A stretch of DNA of 64,000 nucleotides from Chelativorans sp. YIM 93263 (GTDB lineage Bacteria; Pseudomonadota; Alphaproteobacteria; Rhizobiales; Rhizobiaceae). Below the pieces are notes generated by a model that was given only the letters and a program-made list of their open reading frames with translations, was not told the origin of the DNA and did no database searches. The position numbers and the translations under genes are program-made. Within the stretch, counting starts at the first letter, position 1. Every line of letters starts with the position of its first letter. Location: positions 744,001-808,000 of the forward strand of contig NZ_JAKCWP010000001.1 of NCBI RefSeq assembly GCF_028767125.1, read 5' to 3'. This document shows positions 44,137 through 54,726 of the stretch, in pieces.

Positions 44137-46485
44137 ATGGGCGTTGAAGGCATTGGCGCGCGGCTTGCGCGCAAAGAGGACAAGAGGTTCATCACCGGTG
44201 CTGGACGCTATGTCGACGACATGGTGGTGCCAGGAATGAAACATGCGGCATTCGTTCGCAGCCCGCATGCGCACGCGGCCGTCAACGGTATCAAGATCGA
44301 CGCGGCAAAGGCGATGCCCGGCGTCATCGATGTGCTGACGGGCAAGCAACTCAAGGATGACGGCATCGGCAACCTCATTTGTGGCTGGATGATCCACTCC
44401 AAGGACGGCAGCCCGATGAACATGGGTGCATGGTCGCCTCTGGCTGTCGACAGGGTGCGCTATGTGGGCGATGCCGTGGCGATCGTCGTTGCCGAAACGC
44501 GCGCGCAGGCACGGGATGCGGCAGAGGCTGTGGAGGTCGATTACGAGGAGATGCCGGCGGTCACCGATGCCGTGAAAGCTCTGGAGCCGGGCGCGCCGCA
44601 GCTTCACCCGGAAGCGGCGAACAATCTCATCTACGATTGGGAGATCGGCGAGGCTGACGCCACCGACAAGGCGCTGGATGGCGCAGCCCATGTCACGCGG
44701 ATGAGGATCGTCAACAACCGGCTGATCCCCAATGCCATCGAGCCGCGCGCGGCGCTTGGCCATTACGACCGCGCGGAAGACCACTTCACGCTCTGGACCA
44801 CCAGCCAGAACCCGCATGTGGCCCGCCTGGTCATGAGCGCGTTTTATAACGTGGCACCGGAGAACAAGCTGCGCGTGATCGCGCCGGATGTGGGCGGCGG
44901 CTTTGGCTCCAAGATTTTCATCTATCCGGAGGAGGTGGTCTGCCTCTGGGCCTCGAAGCGGACCAATGTACCGGTGAAGTGGGCGGCCGACCGCACCGAG
45001 AGCTTCCTGTGTGACGCGCATGGGCGCGATCATGTCAGTGAGGTCTCGCTCGGCTTCGATGCCGATAATCGCATTGTCGGGCTGAAGGTGGATACGATCG
45101 CCAATTTCGGCGGCTACATGTCGCTCTTCTCTTCCTCCGTGCCGACCTATCTCTACGCGACGCTGCTGTCCGGCCAGTATGTGATCCCGCAGATCCACTG
45201 TAATGTGCGGGCGGTCTACACCAACACAGCGCCGGTGGACGCCTATCGCGGAGCAGGGCGGCCCGAGGCGACCTACGTGCTCGAGCGCACGATGGAAACG
45301 GCGGCACGCGAGCTCGGGGTTTCGCCAGCGGAGCTCAGGCGCAAGAACTTCATCCGCGAGTTCCCATACCAGACCCCCGTCATCATGAACTACGATACGG
45401 GCGACTACGAGGCTTCGCTGGAGGCGGCCATGCGCGAGGCGGACTATGCCGGCTTCCCGGCCCGCCGCGAGGAGGCAAAGAAACGCGGCAAGCTGCGCGG
45501 CACCGGCATGAGCTGCTATATCGAGGCCTGCGGCATTGCGCCGTCCCAGGCCGTCGGCTCGCTCGGCGCCGGTGTCGGCTTGTGGGAGTCGGGCGAAGTA
45601 CGGGTGAACGCAGCCGGCACGATCGAGGTCCTGACCGGCTCGCACAGCCACGGCCAGGGACACGAGACGACATTCGCGCAGGTGGTGGCCGAGCGCTTCG
45701 GCGTGCCCATCGATTCCGTGTCCATCGTTCATGGCGACACGGACAAGGTCCAGATGGGCATGGGCACCTATGGTTCCCGCTCCGGCGCGGTTGGCATGTC
45801 CGCCATGGTCAAGGCGCTCGACAAGGTTGAAGCCAAGGCCAAGAAGATCGCCGCCCACCTGATGGAGGCCGACGAGGGCGACATCGTGATCGAGAACGGC
45901 GAGGCGAAGGTCGCCGGCACCGACAAGACGGTGCCGTGGTTCCAGGTCGCGCTTGCCGCTTATACCGCCCACAATTTGCCGGAAGGCATGGAGCCGGGGC
46001 TGAAGGAAACCTCCTTCTACGATCCGACCAATTTTACCTTCCCGGCCGGCTGCTACATCTGCGAAGTCGAGGTCGATCCGGAGACCGGCGTGACCGATAT
46101 CGTCCAGTTCGTCGCGGCAGACGATTTCGGCAACATCATCAACCCCCTGATCGTGGAGGGGCAGGTGCATGGCGGCTTGGCGCAGGGCATCGGCCAGGCG
46201 CTCATGGAAGGCTGCCGGTATGATCCGACCTCCGGCCAGCTCGTCACCGCGTCCTACATGGATTACACGATGCCGCGGGCAGAGGATTTGCCGTCCTTCC
46301 AGGTTTCGACGACGAACACTCCCTGCCCGAGCAATCCGCTCGGGCTTAAAGGTTGCGGCGAGGCCGGTGCCATCGGCTCTCCGCCGGCGGTGATAAATGC
46401 CATCACCGATGCGATCGGGAACAACAATTTGAACATGCCGGCGACACCACAAGCGGTGTGGTCGGCGATGCAGAAGAGCGAATAG
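44137..46485 (+). CDS. coxL: Aerobic CO dehydrogenase-type large subunit, molybdopterin (form II)
   Basis: 782 aa molybdenum hydroxylase large subunit. The active-site loop reads [12 protein letters not shown], the form II type, not the AYxCSFR of genuine (form I) CO dehydrogenase. The catalytic Glu is in [15 protein letters not shown]. Mo-cofactor segments include GGGFGSK and [11 protein letters not shown]. Form II enzymes oxidise other purine- or aldehyde-like substrates in the cases known, so CO oxidation should not be assumed. Start at 44137 after GGGAGGAATTC. Confidence 0.93.
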   Translation: MGVEGIGARLARKEDKRFITGAGRYVDDMVVPGMKHAAFVRSPHAHAAVNGIKIDAAKAMPGVIDVLTGKQLKDDGIGNLICGWMIHSKDGSPMNMGAWSPLAVDRVRYVGDAVAIVVAETRAQARDAAEAVEVDYEEMPAVTDAVKALEPGAPQLHPEAANNLIYDWEIGEADATDKALDGAAHVTRMRIVNNRLIPNAIEPRAALGHYDRAEDHFTLWTTSQNPHVARLVMSAFYNVAPENKLRVIAPDVGGGFGSKIFIYPEEVVCLWASKRTNVPVKWAADRTESFLCDAHGRDHVSEVSLGFDADNRIVGLKVDTIANFGGYMSLFSSSVPTYLYATLLSGQYVIPQIHCNVRAVYTNTAPVDAYRGAGRPEATYVLERTMETAARELGVSPAELRRKNFIREFPYQTPVIMNYDTGDYEASLEAAMREADYAGFPARREEAKKRGKLRGTGMSCYIEACGIAPSQAVGSLGAGVGLWESGEVRVNAAGTIEVLTGSHSHGQGHETTFAQVVAERFGVPIDSVSIVHGDTDKVQMGMGTYGSRSGAVGMSAMVKALDKVEAKAKKIAAHLMEADEGDIVIENGEAKVAGTDKTVPWFQVALAAYTAHNLPEGMEPGLKETSFYDPTNFTFPAGCYICEVEVDPETGVTDIVQFVAADDFGNIINPLIVEGQVHGGLAQGIGQALMEGCRYDPTSGQLVTASYMDYTMPRAEDLPSFQVSTTNTPCPSNPLGLKGCGEAGAIGSPPAVINAITDAIGNNNLNMPATPQAVWSAMQKSE

Positions 46486-46490
46486 CAAAC

Positions 46491-46559
46491 AGAGAGTAGC
46501 GAGTAGGAAGTCTGCGGGAAAAGCGCTGCGACTAATGCACTGCTCGCTACTTGCCCTCT
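46491..46559. repeat. Imperfect palindrome in the coxL-coxM gap
   Basis: Left arm AGAGAGTAGCGAGTAG, right arm CTGCTCGCTACTTGCCCTCT, which pair over about 12-16 positions, with a CTGCGGG...CGCTGCG inner part. It is the second such element in this operon. Confidence 0.55.
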
Positions 46560-46573
46560 AAGAGGAGACATCA

Positions 46574-47374
46574 ATGTACCAGACCACATACCACCGCGCT
46601 TCTTCCGTTTCCGACGCCGTGAAAGTGCTAGGCGAAGCCGAGGACGCCAAACTCGTCGCCGGTGGGCAAACGCTGATCCCGACCATGAAGCAGCGTCTTG
46701 CCGCGCCGAGCGATCTCATCGACCTGCGCCACATCGACGAGATCAAAGGCATCGAGGTGAATGGTAAGGACGTGCGCATCGGCGCCGGCGCGACCCATGC
46801 CGAGGTGGCGGAGAACCAGGCTCTCGCCGCCGTTTGCCCGGCGCTCTGTCATCTGGCCGCCCATATCGGTGATCCGCATGTGCGCCACATGGGCACCCTC
46901 GGCGGCTCGATCGCCAACAACGACCCGGCTGCCGACTATCCGGCGGGTATCCTGGCACTCGGCGCGACCGTTCACACGAACAAGCGCGAAATCCCGGCTG
47001 ACGATTTCTTCGCCGGCCTGTTCGAAACGGTGCTGGATGAGGACGAGATCGTTACGGCCGTTTCCTTCACGGCGCCCGAAAAGGCCGGCTACGCCAAATT
47101 CCCCAACCCGGCCTCGCGCTACGCGCTGACCGGTGTTTTCGTGGCCAAGCGCGCAGACGGGGTTCGCGTTGCGGTAACCGGTGCCGGCGAAGACGGGGTC
47201 TTCCGCGCGGGCGAGATCGAGGATGCGCTCGCAAAATCCTTCGAGCCGTCCGCCGTCGAGGGCATCACTGTCGCGGCGGACACTTTGATGTCGGACATTC
47301 ATGCCTCGGCCGAATACCGCGCCAATCTGGTAGCGGTCATGGCCAAGCGCGCTGTGCAAGCGGCAAACGAATAG
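46574..47374 (+). CDS. coxM: Aerobic CO dehydrogenase-type medium subunit (FAD)
   Basis: 266 aa FAD-binding subunit: VAGGQTLIPTMKQRL and MGTLGGSIANNDPAADYP are the two FAD motifs. The C-terminal CO_deh_flav_C-like domain follows. It completes the S-L-M heterotrimer. AAGAGGAGAC precedes the ATG. A terminator follows at 47398. Confidence 0.93.
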   Translation: MYQTTYHRASSVSDAVKVLGEAEDAKLVAGGQTLIPTMKQRLAAPSDLIDLRHIDEIKGIEVNGKDVRIGAGATHAEVAENQALAAVCPALCHLAAHIGDPHVRHMGTLGGSIANNDPAADYPAGILALGATVHTNKREIPADDFFAGLFETVLDEDEIVTAVSFTAPEKAGYAKFPNPASRYALTGVFVAKRADGVRVAVTGAGEDGVFRAGEIEDALAKSFEPSAVEGITVAADTLMSDIHASAEYRANLVAVMAKRAVQAANE

Positions 47375-47397
47375 GTCCGCATCCTTCTGGAACTGGT

Positions 47398-47424
47398 GGA
47401 AAGGGGCCCGAGCGGCCCCTTTCA
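47398..47424 (+). terminator. Terminator after coxM
   Basis: GAAAGGGGCC / GGCCCCTTTC stem with a CGAGC loop, 24 bp past the stop. The short CAT-rich tail is not a strong T run, but stem stability is high. Confidence 0.75.
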
Positions 47425-47479
47425 TGCAACGGCGTCACGGTACTAGGCTGATGCCTGTTTGAGGGTGCTGAGGCTTGGC

Positions 47480-48403
47480 ATGAGCGCTGTTTCGAAAAGA
47501 ACGGACGGAGTTCCGGCGAACGGCCAGGCGATCGCGACCATTTGTTTCGGCGTCTTTTGCCTTGTGCTGAACGATGCTTTGGCGAAATGGCTGACCGCCC
47601 ATTATGGGCCGCTACAGATAATCTTTCTGCGCAACCTGTTCGCCTTGCCGATGATCACGGTCATCGCACTGTCGCTCGGTGGTCGCGCTTCGCTCCGTTC
47701 GTCACATATGGCAGTTCACGCGATGCGCGGGCTTCTCATGGTTGTGGCGGGCTTTGCGTTTTTCAGCGGGCTCAAGATCCTGCCCCTTGCCGAAGCGACG
47801 TCGCTCGTCTTCGCCGCTCCGATCTTCATCACCGCATTATCCGTCCCGCTCCTGGGCGAAAGCGTCGGATGGCGGCGCTGGGCGGCAGTCTCTGCGGGCT
47901 TTCTCGGCGTCCTCATCATCGTCCGGCCGGGCGCGGCGGCATTCCAGCCCGCTTCGCTGTTCGTGGTCGCGACGGCGATGTTCTACGCGCTGTTCATGAT
48001 CAGTGCGCGATGGGTGAAGCGAGACGAGAATGTCTGGACGATGATGTTCTATGTCGTGCTCTTTCCGCTGCTTTTCAGCGGTATGATTGTGCCTTTTCAA
48101 TGGAGCGGCTTGGCGTTGTCTCACATTCCCCATCTCGTGGGCATGGCCATATTCGGCACGCTTGGCATGACATTGATTGGTCATTCGTTTCGTCTTGCGC
48201 CCGCCGCCATCGTTGCGCCGTTCGACTACACCGCGCTTCTCTGGGCGAGCGTTATCGGATGGTTGGTCTGGGGTGAGCTTCCCGACGCTTGGACCTATGC
48301 GGGCGCTGCCGTGATCATCGCAAGCGGCATCTACATCGTCCTGCGCGAAACCCGACAGAGACAAGAGTCAGCGCGGTCGAAATCGTTCCGACGGTGCCTG
48401 TGA
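47480..48403 (+). CDS. DMT/EamA family transporter
   Basis: 307 aa with ten predicted helices in two EamA repeats: TICFGVFCLVLNDALAKWL in helix 1, LPLAEATSLVFAAPIFITAL, then the second repeat with AGAAVIIASGIYIVLRE (runs quoted in part: AEATSLVFAAPIFITAL). Resembles RarD/RhaT-type drug or metabolite exporters; substrate unknown. ATG 47480 is preferred over upstream alternatives because GAGG sits at the correct spacing. Confidence 0.9.
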   Translation: MSAVSKRTDGVPANGQAIATICFGVFCLVLNDALAKWLTAHYGPLQIIFLRNLFALPMITVIALSLGGRASLRSSHMAVHAMRGLLMVVAGFAFFSGLKILPLAEATSLVFAAPIFITALSVPLLGESVGWRRWAAVSAGFLGVLIIVRPGAAAFQPASLFVVATAMFYALFMISARWVKRDENVWTMMFYVVLFPLLFSGMIVPFQWSGLALSHIPHLVGMAIFGTLGMTLIGHSFRLAPAAIVAPFDYTALLWASVIGWLVWGELPDAWTYAGAAVIIASGIYIVLRETRQRQESARSKSFRRCL

Positions 48404-48517
48404 ATAAGGGGCAACTGTCATGAAATGTGATCAAGTAATGATATATACTGAAATGATCCGTTACGATATAAGGGTCCAAAAGGGTAGCGGCTGCTGCCGC
48501 TCATGGGCTCTTAAACA

Positions 48518-49423
48518 ATGGAAGATATCATTCGCGGGCACGGTCGCCGCCGTCCCTCTGTGCGCTTGCGCAACTTTATCGCCGCCGCCACCATGTTTGT
48601 CCTTCTGGGCGGCTTGGTCGCGACGCAGACGGTGCCGGAATTTATCCTCTTCCGTGAGCGGCTTGTCCTGGACCTTCTGGAGATCGAGAGCAGTGTCGAG
48701 CTTGCACCCATCGATCTGGTCACACATGACGGTTTGAAGCTGCGCTCCTGGTATCATCCGCCGGCCCCGGGAAAGCCGGTTATTGTCTATTTTCCCGGGC
48801 GCCTTGGCGATCTCATTCGCAAACCGGCGCATCTGTTCGATTTGGCGGAACAAGGCTACGGGCTGACGCTCGCCGGATATCGCGGCTATGGCGGCAATCC
48901 GGGGTGGCCGAGCGAAAGCATGTTCTACCGCGATGCATCAGCATTGCTAACCAAAATCTTCAGGGAAGGTCTGACGCCGGACGGCACCATTCTCTATGGC
49001 TATTCCATGGGAACCGGGGTGGCCAGTTACGTGGCGACGCATGCCCGACCCCGCGCACTCATTCTGGAGGCGCCCTTTACGTCTTTCCCGGCCGCTGTGC
49101 ACCAGCAGGCGGCTTCCGTTCCCGTGTGGCTCGTGCGCAGCCGTTTCGATACGCGTTCGCGGATCGGCAACATCGACGTGCCGATCCTGCTGCTGGCCGG
49201 CCAGCGGGACGCGATCACGCCTCCCGCTTTCGCCGAGGTGCTCGCCACGCTCAGCGAGGGGTTCTCCAAGCTGCACGTCTTTCCCGAGGCAAATCACGTC
49301 GACATGATCCGCCACGGCGCACGCGAGACGATCGCCGGCTTCCTGTTCGGGCTGGAATCGAGCCAGCAGTCAGCCGAGACTGCCGTGGGCGGTGCGACGC
49401 AGGGCGGAACAAGCCCGCTTTAG
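48518..49423 (+). CDS. Alpha/beta hydrolase with N-terminal membrane anchor
   Basis: 301 aa. One hydrophobic helix (AAATMFVLLGGLVATQT) near residue 30 could anchor it to the inner membrane with the hydrolase domain in the periplasm. Nucleophile elbow GYSMGTG (Ser about residue 162), Asp in LLAGQRDAITPP, His in EANHVDM. Resembles the YfhR/BEM46-like family. No SD is visible. Substrate unknown. Confidence 0.85.
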   Translation: MEDIIRGHGRRRPSVRLRNFIAAATMFVLLGGLVATQTVPEFILFRERLVLDLLEIESSVELAPIDLVTHDGLKLRSWYHPPAPGKPVIVYFPGRLGDLIRKPAHLFDLAEQGYGLTLAGYRGYGGNPGWPSESMFYRDASALLTKIFREGLTPDGTILYGYSMGTGVASYVATHARPRALILEAPFTSFPAAVHQQAASVPVWLVRSRFDTRSRIGNIDVPILLLAGQRDAITPPAFAEVLATLSEGFSKLHVFPEANHVDMIRHGARETIAGFLFGLESSQQSAETAVGGATQGGTSPL

Positions 49424-49443
49424 GCCGTAAAGCGCACGACCCT

Positions 49444-50271
49444 TTACGCTGCCCGCTTGGCGAGCCTTTTGCGGATGCTCTCGACATCGGCACGCGGCGT
49501 GGCGGCGAAAAGTGTCTTGGTGTAGTCGTGCTTCGGGTCCGCGAAGACCTGATCGCGCGTGCCGTATTCCACCGCCTCGCCGAAATACATCACCATCACC
49601 TCGTCCGCGATATAGCGCACCACTGACAGATCGTGGCTGATGAAAACGTAGGTGAGACCGAACTCCTCCTGCAGATCGGCAAGCAGATTCAAAACCTGCG
49701 CTTGCACCGAAAGATCGAGCGCGGAGACCGGCTCATCGAGCACCAGAAGGCGCGGGTTCAGCATGAGCGCCCGAGCGATCGCGATGCGCTGGCGCTGACC
49801 GCCGGAGAACATGTGCGGATAGCGATTGAAATGCTCCGGCGCGAGCCCGACCTTGGTCAGCATCTGCATGGCGCGGTCGCGCCGCTCCGCCGCGGGAACA
49901 TCCGAATTGATGATGAGCGGCTCCATCAAGACGTCGCCGATCTTCTGTCGCGGATTGAGCGAGCCATAGGGATTCTGGAACACGATCTGCACCTTGCGGC
50001 GCAGCGCGGACGTTAGCCCCTTCTTCGCGATATCAACTTTCTCGCCGTCGATAAGAAGCTCGCCCGCAGTCGGTGCATCGATCATGGTGATCATGCGCGC
50101 GAGCGTCGATTTTCCGCAGCCCGACTCGCCGACGATAGCGAGGGTCTTGCCCTTTTCCAGTGTCAGGCTCACGCCTTTCACCGCGTGAATGGTCTGAGTC
50201 TTTCCGAACAGCCCGCCGCCGATGTGATAGTCGCGGACGATATCTCTCGTTTCCAGAACGGTCTCGCTCAT
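49444..50271 (-). CDS. dppF: Peptide ABC transporter ATP-binding protein (DppF type)
   Basis: 275 aa. Walker A VGESGCGKST, signature FSGGQRQRIAIARAL, Walker B LLVLDEPVSALD, switch His FISHDLSVV. The C-terminal oligopeptide-transporter tail is shorter than usual. Last gene of dppABCDF; its start overlaps the dppD stop by 1 bp. Confidence 0.92.
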   Translation of the reverse strand: MSETVLETRDIVRDYHIGGGLFGKTQTIHAVKGVSLTLEKGKTLAIVGESGCGKSTLARMITMIDAPTAGELLIDGEKVDIAKKGLTSALRRKVQIVFQNPYGSLNPRQKIGDVLMEPLIINSDVPAAERRDRAMQMLTKVGLAPEHFNRYPHMFSGGQRQRIAIARALMLNPRLLVLDEPVSALDLSVQAQVLNLLADLQEEFGLTYVFISHDLSVVRYIADEVMVMYFGEAVEYGTRDQVFADPKHDYTKTLFAATPRADVESIRKRLAKRAA

Positions 50272-51122
50272 CAGGCCCCTCCCGTAGAAGGCGTGTTCTC
50301 GAGGTCGAAATCGGCCACTGTCGGCAGCCGGTCGCCCGTGGCGTTCTCGGGGAGTGCGGACAGAAGCGCCTTCGTATAGGCGTGCTTCGGCGATTCGAAC
50401 AGAGTGAGCACATCCGCCTCCTCCATCTGCCGCCCCATATATTGCACGATGACACGGTCGGCCGTTTCAGCCACGACCGCCATGTCATGCGTGATCAGGA
50501 TCAGGCCCATGCCGGTCTTCGCTTGCAGGTCCAGAAGCAGGTCGAGAATCTGTTTCTGGATCGTGACATCGAGCGCTGTTGTCGGCTCGTCGGCGATCAG
50601 GAGCTTGGGGCCGCAGGCGAGCGCTATTGCGATCATCACGCGCTGACACTGGCCGCCGGACATCTGGTGTGGGAATGAGCCGAGCCGCCGCTCCGGATCG
50701 GGCAGGCCGACCGAATGGAAAAGCTCGACAGCGCGCTGGCGGCGCGCCTTGCGGTCCAGGTCGGTGTGCGTCTTGAGCGTCTCCTCGATCTGGAAGCCCA
50801 CCGTAAAACATGGATTGAGGCTGGCGACCGGCTCCTGAAAGATCATCGATATGTCCTTGCCGACAATCCTGCGACGGTCTGAGGGCGAAAGGTTGAGGAT
50901 GTCGCGCCCCTGAAAGGTCATGCGGTCGGCCTTCACGGTCGCCGTCCAGGGCAGGAGGCCCATGACGGCCAGCATGGAAACCGACTTGCCCGATCCGGAC
51001 TCGCCTACAATTGCCAGCACCTCGCCTGCTTCAACGGAAAGCGAGACGCCGTCGACCGCACGCAATGTGCCGCCGGACGTGTCGAACTCGACAGTAAGGT
51101 TTTCGATTTCGAGCAGAGCCAC
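50271..51122 (-). CDS. dppD: Peptide ABC transporter ATP-binding protein (DppD type)
   Basis: 283 aa. Walker [13 protein letters not shown], signature [15 protein letters not shown] (Cys where Gln is usual), Walker [13 protein letters not shown], switch ITHDMAVV. It pairs with DppF to power dipeptide import. Immediate neighbour of dppC (1-bp gap). Confidence 0.92.
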   Translation of the reverse strand: MALLEIENLTVEFDTSGGTLRAVDGVSLSVEAGEVLAIVGESGSGKSVSMLAVMGLLPWTATVKADRMTFQGRDILNLSPSDRRRIVGKDISMIFQEPVASLNPCFTVGFQIEETLKTHTDLDRKARRQRAVELFHSVGLPDPERRLGSFPHQMSGGQCQRVMIAIALACGPKLLIADEPTTALDVTIQKQILDLLLDLQAKTGMGLILITHDMAVVAETADRVIVQYMGRQMEEADVLTLFESPKHAYTKALLSALPENATGDRLPTVADFDLENTPSTGGA

Positions 51123-51123
51123 T

Positions 51124-52059
51124 TCAGGACCTCTTCAATTTCGGATCCAGCGCATCGCGCAGGCCGTCACCCACCAGATTGATGGCGAGCACAGTGATCA
51201 ATATGGCCAATCCCGGGAAAGTGACCACCCACCAGGCGCGCAGGATGAATTCACGCGCCTCGGCCAGCATCGTGCCCCATTCCGGCGTTGGCGGCTGCGC
51301 GCCCATGCCCAGGAAGCCAAGTGCCGCAGCATCGAGAATGGCGGTGGAAAAAGAAAGCGTGGCCTGCACGATCAGCGGCGCCGTGCAATTCGGCAGGATG
51401 GTCTTGAACATCAGCCGAAAGCGCCCGGCGCCGGCGACCCTCGCAGCCGTGACATAGTCCCGCCCCTTCTCAGACATGACGGCGGCGCGTGTCAGACGCA
51501 CGAAATGCGGTTGGAGCACCAATGCAATGGCTATCATCGCGTTCATCAGCCCCGGCCCCAGGATCGCCACCAGCACGAGCGCCAGCAGCAACGACGGGAA
51601 TGCGAGGATGACATCCATCAGCCGCATGACGGCGACGTCGATCACGCCGCGGAAATACCCGGCGAACACGCCGATGGTCACCCCGACCGTCACCGACAGC
51701 GTCACCACGACGAGGCCGATGAACAACGAGAACCGCGCACCGTAAAGCAGCCTGGAGAGGATATCCCGGCCGATGGCGTCCGTGCCAAGTACGTATTGCC
51801 AGGTTCCGCCCGCCTCCCAGACAGGCGGAACGAGAAGGGCTCCGCGGTTCTGCATGCTGGGGCTGTGGGGCGCGAGCACGGGCGCCAGAATGGCGATGAT
51901 GACAATCGTCGTGAAGATGAAGAGACCGATAACTGCACCACGGTTCTGCCTGAAGTAATGCCAGAACTCCGCCAGCATGGCGCGGCGCGTGGCAGCGACC
52001 GCGGGGCCGCCTTCCAAGCCTATGGCAGCATCAGCTTGTTTCGGATTCGTCTGGGCCAT
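51124..52059 (-). CDS. dppC: Peptide ABC transporter permease (DppC type)
   Basis: 311 aa, six helices: IGLFIFTTIVIIAILAPVL at the N terminus, a periplasmic loop with LGTDAIGRDILSRLLYG, and the EAA-like coupling segment VAGAGRFRLMFKTILPN. Forms the inner-membrane channel with DppB. Starts MAQTNPKQADAAIGLEG; a 3-bp gap to dppB. Confidence 0.92.
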   Translation of the reverse strand: MAQTNPKQADAAIGLEGGPAVAATRRAMLAEFWHYFRQNRGAVIGLFIFTTIVIIAILAPVLAPHSPSMQNRGALLVPPVWEAGGTWQYVLGTDAIGRDILSRLLYGARFSLFIGLVVVTLSVTVGVTIGVFAGYFRGVIDVAVMRLMDVILAFPSLLLALVLVAILGPGLMNAMIAIALVLQPHFVRLTRAAVMSEKGRDYVTAARVAGAGRFRLMFKTILPNCTAPLIVQATLSFSTAILDAAALGFLGMGAQPPTPEWGTMLAEAREFILRAWWVVTFPGLAILITVLAINLVGDGLRDALDPKLKRS

Positions 52060-52062
52060 GAG

Positions 52063-53067
52063 TCAGTGCCTGATTCTCGGGTTCACCAGACCGTAGAGGA
52101 CATCTACGATCAGATTGACGAGCATGATGATGCCGGCGATCAGAAGCAGGCCTCCCTGCACCACCGCATAGTCGCGCTTGAAGACACTATCGACCATCCA
52201 TTTGCCGATGCCCGGCCAGGAGAAGATAGTTTCCGTCAGAATTGCGCCGGCCATCAGCACACCGATCTGCAAGCCGATGGTCGTGATGACTGGGATGAGC
52301 GCGTTACGAAGCGCATGAAGCCCGATTACTCGGGCTGGAGGCAGGCCTTTCGAGCGGGCGGTGCGCACATAGTCCTCTCCCAGTACTTCCAGCATTGCCG
52401 AGCGGGTCTGCCGCGCAATCACCGCAAGCGGGATGGTGGCCAGAACGATAGAGGGCAGCACGAGATGCGAGAGGGCCGATCTGAAGGCGCCATCCTGGCC
52501 CGACAGCAGGCTGTCGATCAGCATGAAGCCGGTGACGGGCGGAAAGAAGTAGAGCAGCGATATGCGGCCCGAGACGGGCGTCCAGCCCAGGATGCCGGAA
52601 AACAGGATGATCAGGAGAAGACCCCACCAGAAGATCGGCATTGAGTAACCGACGAGCGCCGTGCCCATGATGGACTGGTCAACCCACGAGCCGCGCTTGA
52701 CCGCAGCAATGACGCCGAGAGGCACGCCGAGGAAGACGGCCAGCGTGATCGCGCAGAGCGACAGCTCAAGCGTTGCCGGGAAGAGCGTGAAGAATTCGTC
52801 CAGAACGGGCCGCCGGGTGACGACGGACGTTCCCAGGTCCCCGTGCAGCAATCCCCAGAGATAATCTAGATACTGCACGATGATCGGCCTGTCGAAGCCG
52901 TAAGCTGCCTGCAGCTCGGCATAACGTTCTGCCGAAATACCCCGCTCGCCGGCGAGCATCATGATGGGATCGCCAGGCAGCAGGCGAATAAAGGCAAAGG
53001 CGACGATGGAAACTCCAACGAACGTTGGAATCAGCAACGCCAGCCGGAACAAAAGGAACCGGAGCAT
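52063..53067 (-). CDS. dppB: Peptide ABC transporter permease (DppB type)
   Basis: 334 aa, six helices. It begins MLRFLLFRLALLIPTFVGVSI (in part), has GDLGTSVVTRRPVLDEF after the first periplasmic region, and the EAA loop ARSKGLPPARVIGLHALRN. Follows dppA by 63 bp. Permease partner of DppC. Confidence 0.93.
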   Translation of the reverse strand: MLRFLLFRLALLIPTFVGVSIVAFAFIRLLPGDPIMMLAGERGISAERYAELQAAYGFDRPIIVQYLDYLWGLLHGDLGTSVVTRRPVLDEFFTLFPATLELSLCAITLAVFLGVPLGVIAAVKRGSWVDQSIMGTALVGYSMPIFWWGLLLIILFSGILGWTPVSGRISLLYFFPPVTGFMLIDSLLSGQDGAFRSALSHLVLPSIVLATIPLAVIARQTRSAMLEVLGEDYVRTARSKGLPPARVIGLHALRNALIPVITTIGLQIGVLMAGAILTETIFSWPGIGKWMVDSVFKRDYAVVQGGLLLIAGIIMLVNLIVDVLYGLVNPRIRH

Positions 53068-53130
53068 GAAACAACAATGACCGGCGACGGATCGCGCCGC
53101 CGCCGGTTCCCAATCCTAGTTTGACTCGGA

Positions 53131-54726
53131 CTACTCGGCCAGATCGACGCCTTCGAATGCGTGCCCGCCGAGCGGATCCATCTTATAGCCCTCAACCTCG
53201 TTGCGCATGGGCATGAAGACTGTCGAATGAGCAATGGTTGCCCAGGGGGCTTCTTCCTTGAAGATCACCTGAGCCTGCTCATAGAGTTCAGCCCGTTCTT
53301 CCTGGGACTGCAGCGTCTTGGCTTCCTGAACGAGATCGTTGAACTCCTCGTTGCACCACTGGGCGCGGTTTGCGCCGCCTACGGCATCGCAACCGAGCAG
53401 CACGGCGAGGAAGTTGTCCGGGTCGCCATTGTCGCCCGTCCAGCCGAGAAGCACCGCGCCATCGCGATCCTCTTCCTTGGAGCGTTCGAGATATTCGCCC
53501 CACTCATAGGAGACGATCTCGACATCGACACCGACATTGGAGAAGTCCTCCTGGATGAGTTCGGCCATGCGGCGGGCGTTCGGGTTGTATGGACGCTGCA
53601 CCGGCATCGCCCAGACCCTCATGGACAGGTCCGTCACGCCGGCCTCTTCCAGCATTTCGCGCGCCGCATCGGGATCATAGGGATCGTCCTCGACAGCGTC
53701 ATTATAGGACCACATGGTCGGCGGAATCGGATTCTTGGCGATCTGGCCGCTGCCCTGGAAGACTGCCTCGATGATGGCTTCCTTGTTGATGGCCATGTTC
53801 AGCGCCTTACGGACTTCCTTTTGGTCGAAAGGCTCCTGCTGCGTGTTGTAGGCCAGGTAACCGACGTTCAGGCCTTCCTGTTGCATAAGAGTGATATCGG
53901 AGTTCTCTTCGAGGCTCTCGACATCGGCTGGATTCGGATAAGGCATGATGTGGCATTCGCCGGCAAGCAGCTTCTGCTGCCGCACGGAAGCTTCCGTGGT
54001 GATGGAGAACACCAGGTCGTCGATCGGCTGGCGACCGTTCCAGTAATTCTCATGAGCCTGATAGCGAATGACCGCGTCCGGCTGATAGGCGACGAACTGG
54101 AATGGACCGGTTCCGATGGGCTGCTGATTCAGGTTGCCCTCATTGCCGGCTTCGGCGAGCTGGTCAGCATACTCTTTCGACATGATAGAGGCGAAGTCCA
54201 TCGCCAGATTGGCGATGAAGGGCGCCTCCGGCCGCGTCAGCGTAAACTTCACAGTCATGTCGTCGACCTTTTCGATGGACTCGATCAGGTCCGGCATCGA
54301 CATGGCATTGAAGTACTCCCAGCTCGCGCCGCTGACGTAATCGTGGAAAGGGGCATCTTCCTGAAGCTGACGATTGAACGAGAACAGCACGTCATCGGCG
54401 TTGAATTCCCGCGTCGGCGTGAAGAAATTCGTCGAGTGGAACTGCACGCCCTCGCGCAGATGGAAGGTGATCTCCAGCCCGTCGTCGGAAACTTCCCAGC
54501 TTTCGGCAAGGCCGGGCACCGTGTTGGTCGTGCCGGGTTCGAACTGGACGAGCCGGTTGTAGACCGCCTTGGATGACGCATCGAACGTCGTGCCGGCAGT
54601 ATAAAGCGCGGGGTCGAAGCCCTCTGGGCTGCCTTCCGAACAATAGACGAGCGTTTTCGCGGCGGCGGCACTGCTCATGGCCGTAGCAGCCATCAACGCA
54701 GCCGCAAATGTCAGTTTCATTTTCAT
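53131..54726 (-). CDS. dppA: Dipeptide ABC transporter substrate-binding protein
   Basis: 531 aa periplasmic protein, SBP family 5. Signal peptide KLTFAAALMAATAMSSAAAAK, then the family-typical LVYCSEGSPEGFDPALYT, LAESWEVSDDGLEITFHLREG (in part) and the C-terminal EEAPWATIAHSTVFMP. It binds dipeptides or heme-like or aminolevulinate-type ligands. ATG 54726 is preferred because AGGGAG lies 9 nt upstream; the longer frame to 54894 has no export signal. First gene of dppABCDF. Confidence 0.93.
   Translation of the reverse strand: MKMKLTFAAALMAATAMSSAAAAKTLVYCSEGSPEGFDPALYTAGTTFDASSKAVYNRLVQFEPGTTNTVPGLAESWEVSDDGLEITFHLREGVQFHSTNFFTPTREFNADDVLFSFNRQLQEDAPFHDYVSGASWEYFNAMSMPDLIESIEKVDDMTVKFTLTRPEAPFIANLAMDFASIMSKEYADQLAEAGNEGNLNQQPIGTGPFQFVAYQPDAVIRYQAHENYWNGRQPIDDLVFSITTEASVRQQKLLAGECHIMPYPNPADVESLEENSDITLMQQEGLNVGYLAYNTQQEPFDQKEVRKALNMAINKEAIIEAVFQGSGQIAKNPIPPTMWSYNDAVEDDPYDPDAAREMLEEAGVTDLSMRVWAMPVQRPYNPNARRMAELIQEDFSNVGVDVEIVSYEWGEYLERSKEEDRDGAVLLGWTGDNGDPDNFLAVLLGCDAVGGANRAQWCNEEFNDLVQEAKTLQSQEERAELYEQAQVIFKEEAPWATIAHSTVFMPMRNEVEGYKMDPLGGHAFEGVDLAE

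Noticed and set aside
43537-46488. 983-codon minus-strand frame
   Set aside because: Antisense to coxS and coxL, both with clear family motifs on the plus strand.
53161-54576. 471-codon plus-strand frame
   Set aside because: Antisense of dppA; no SD and no family motif.
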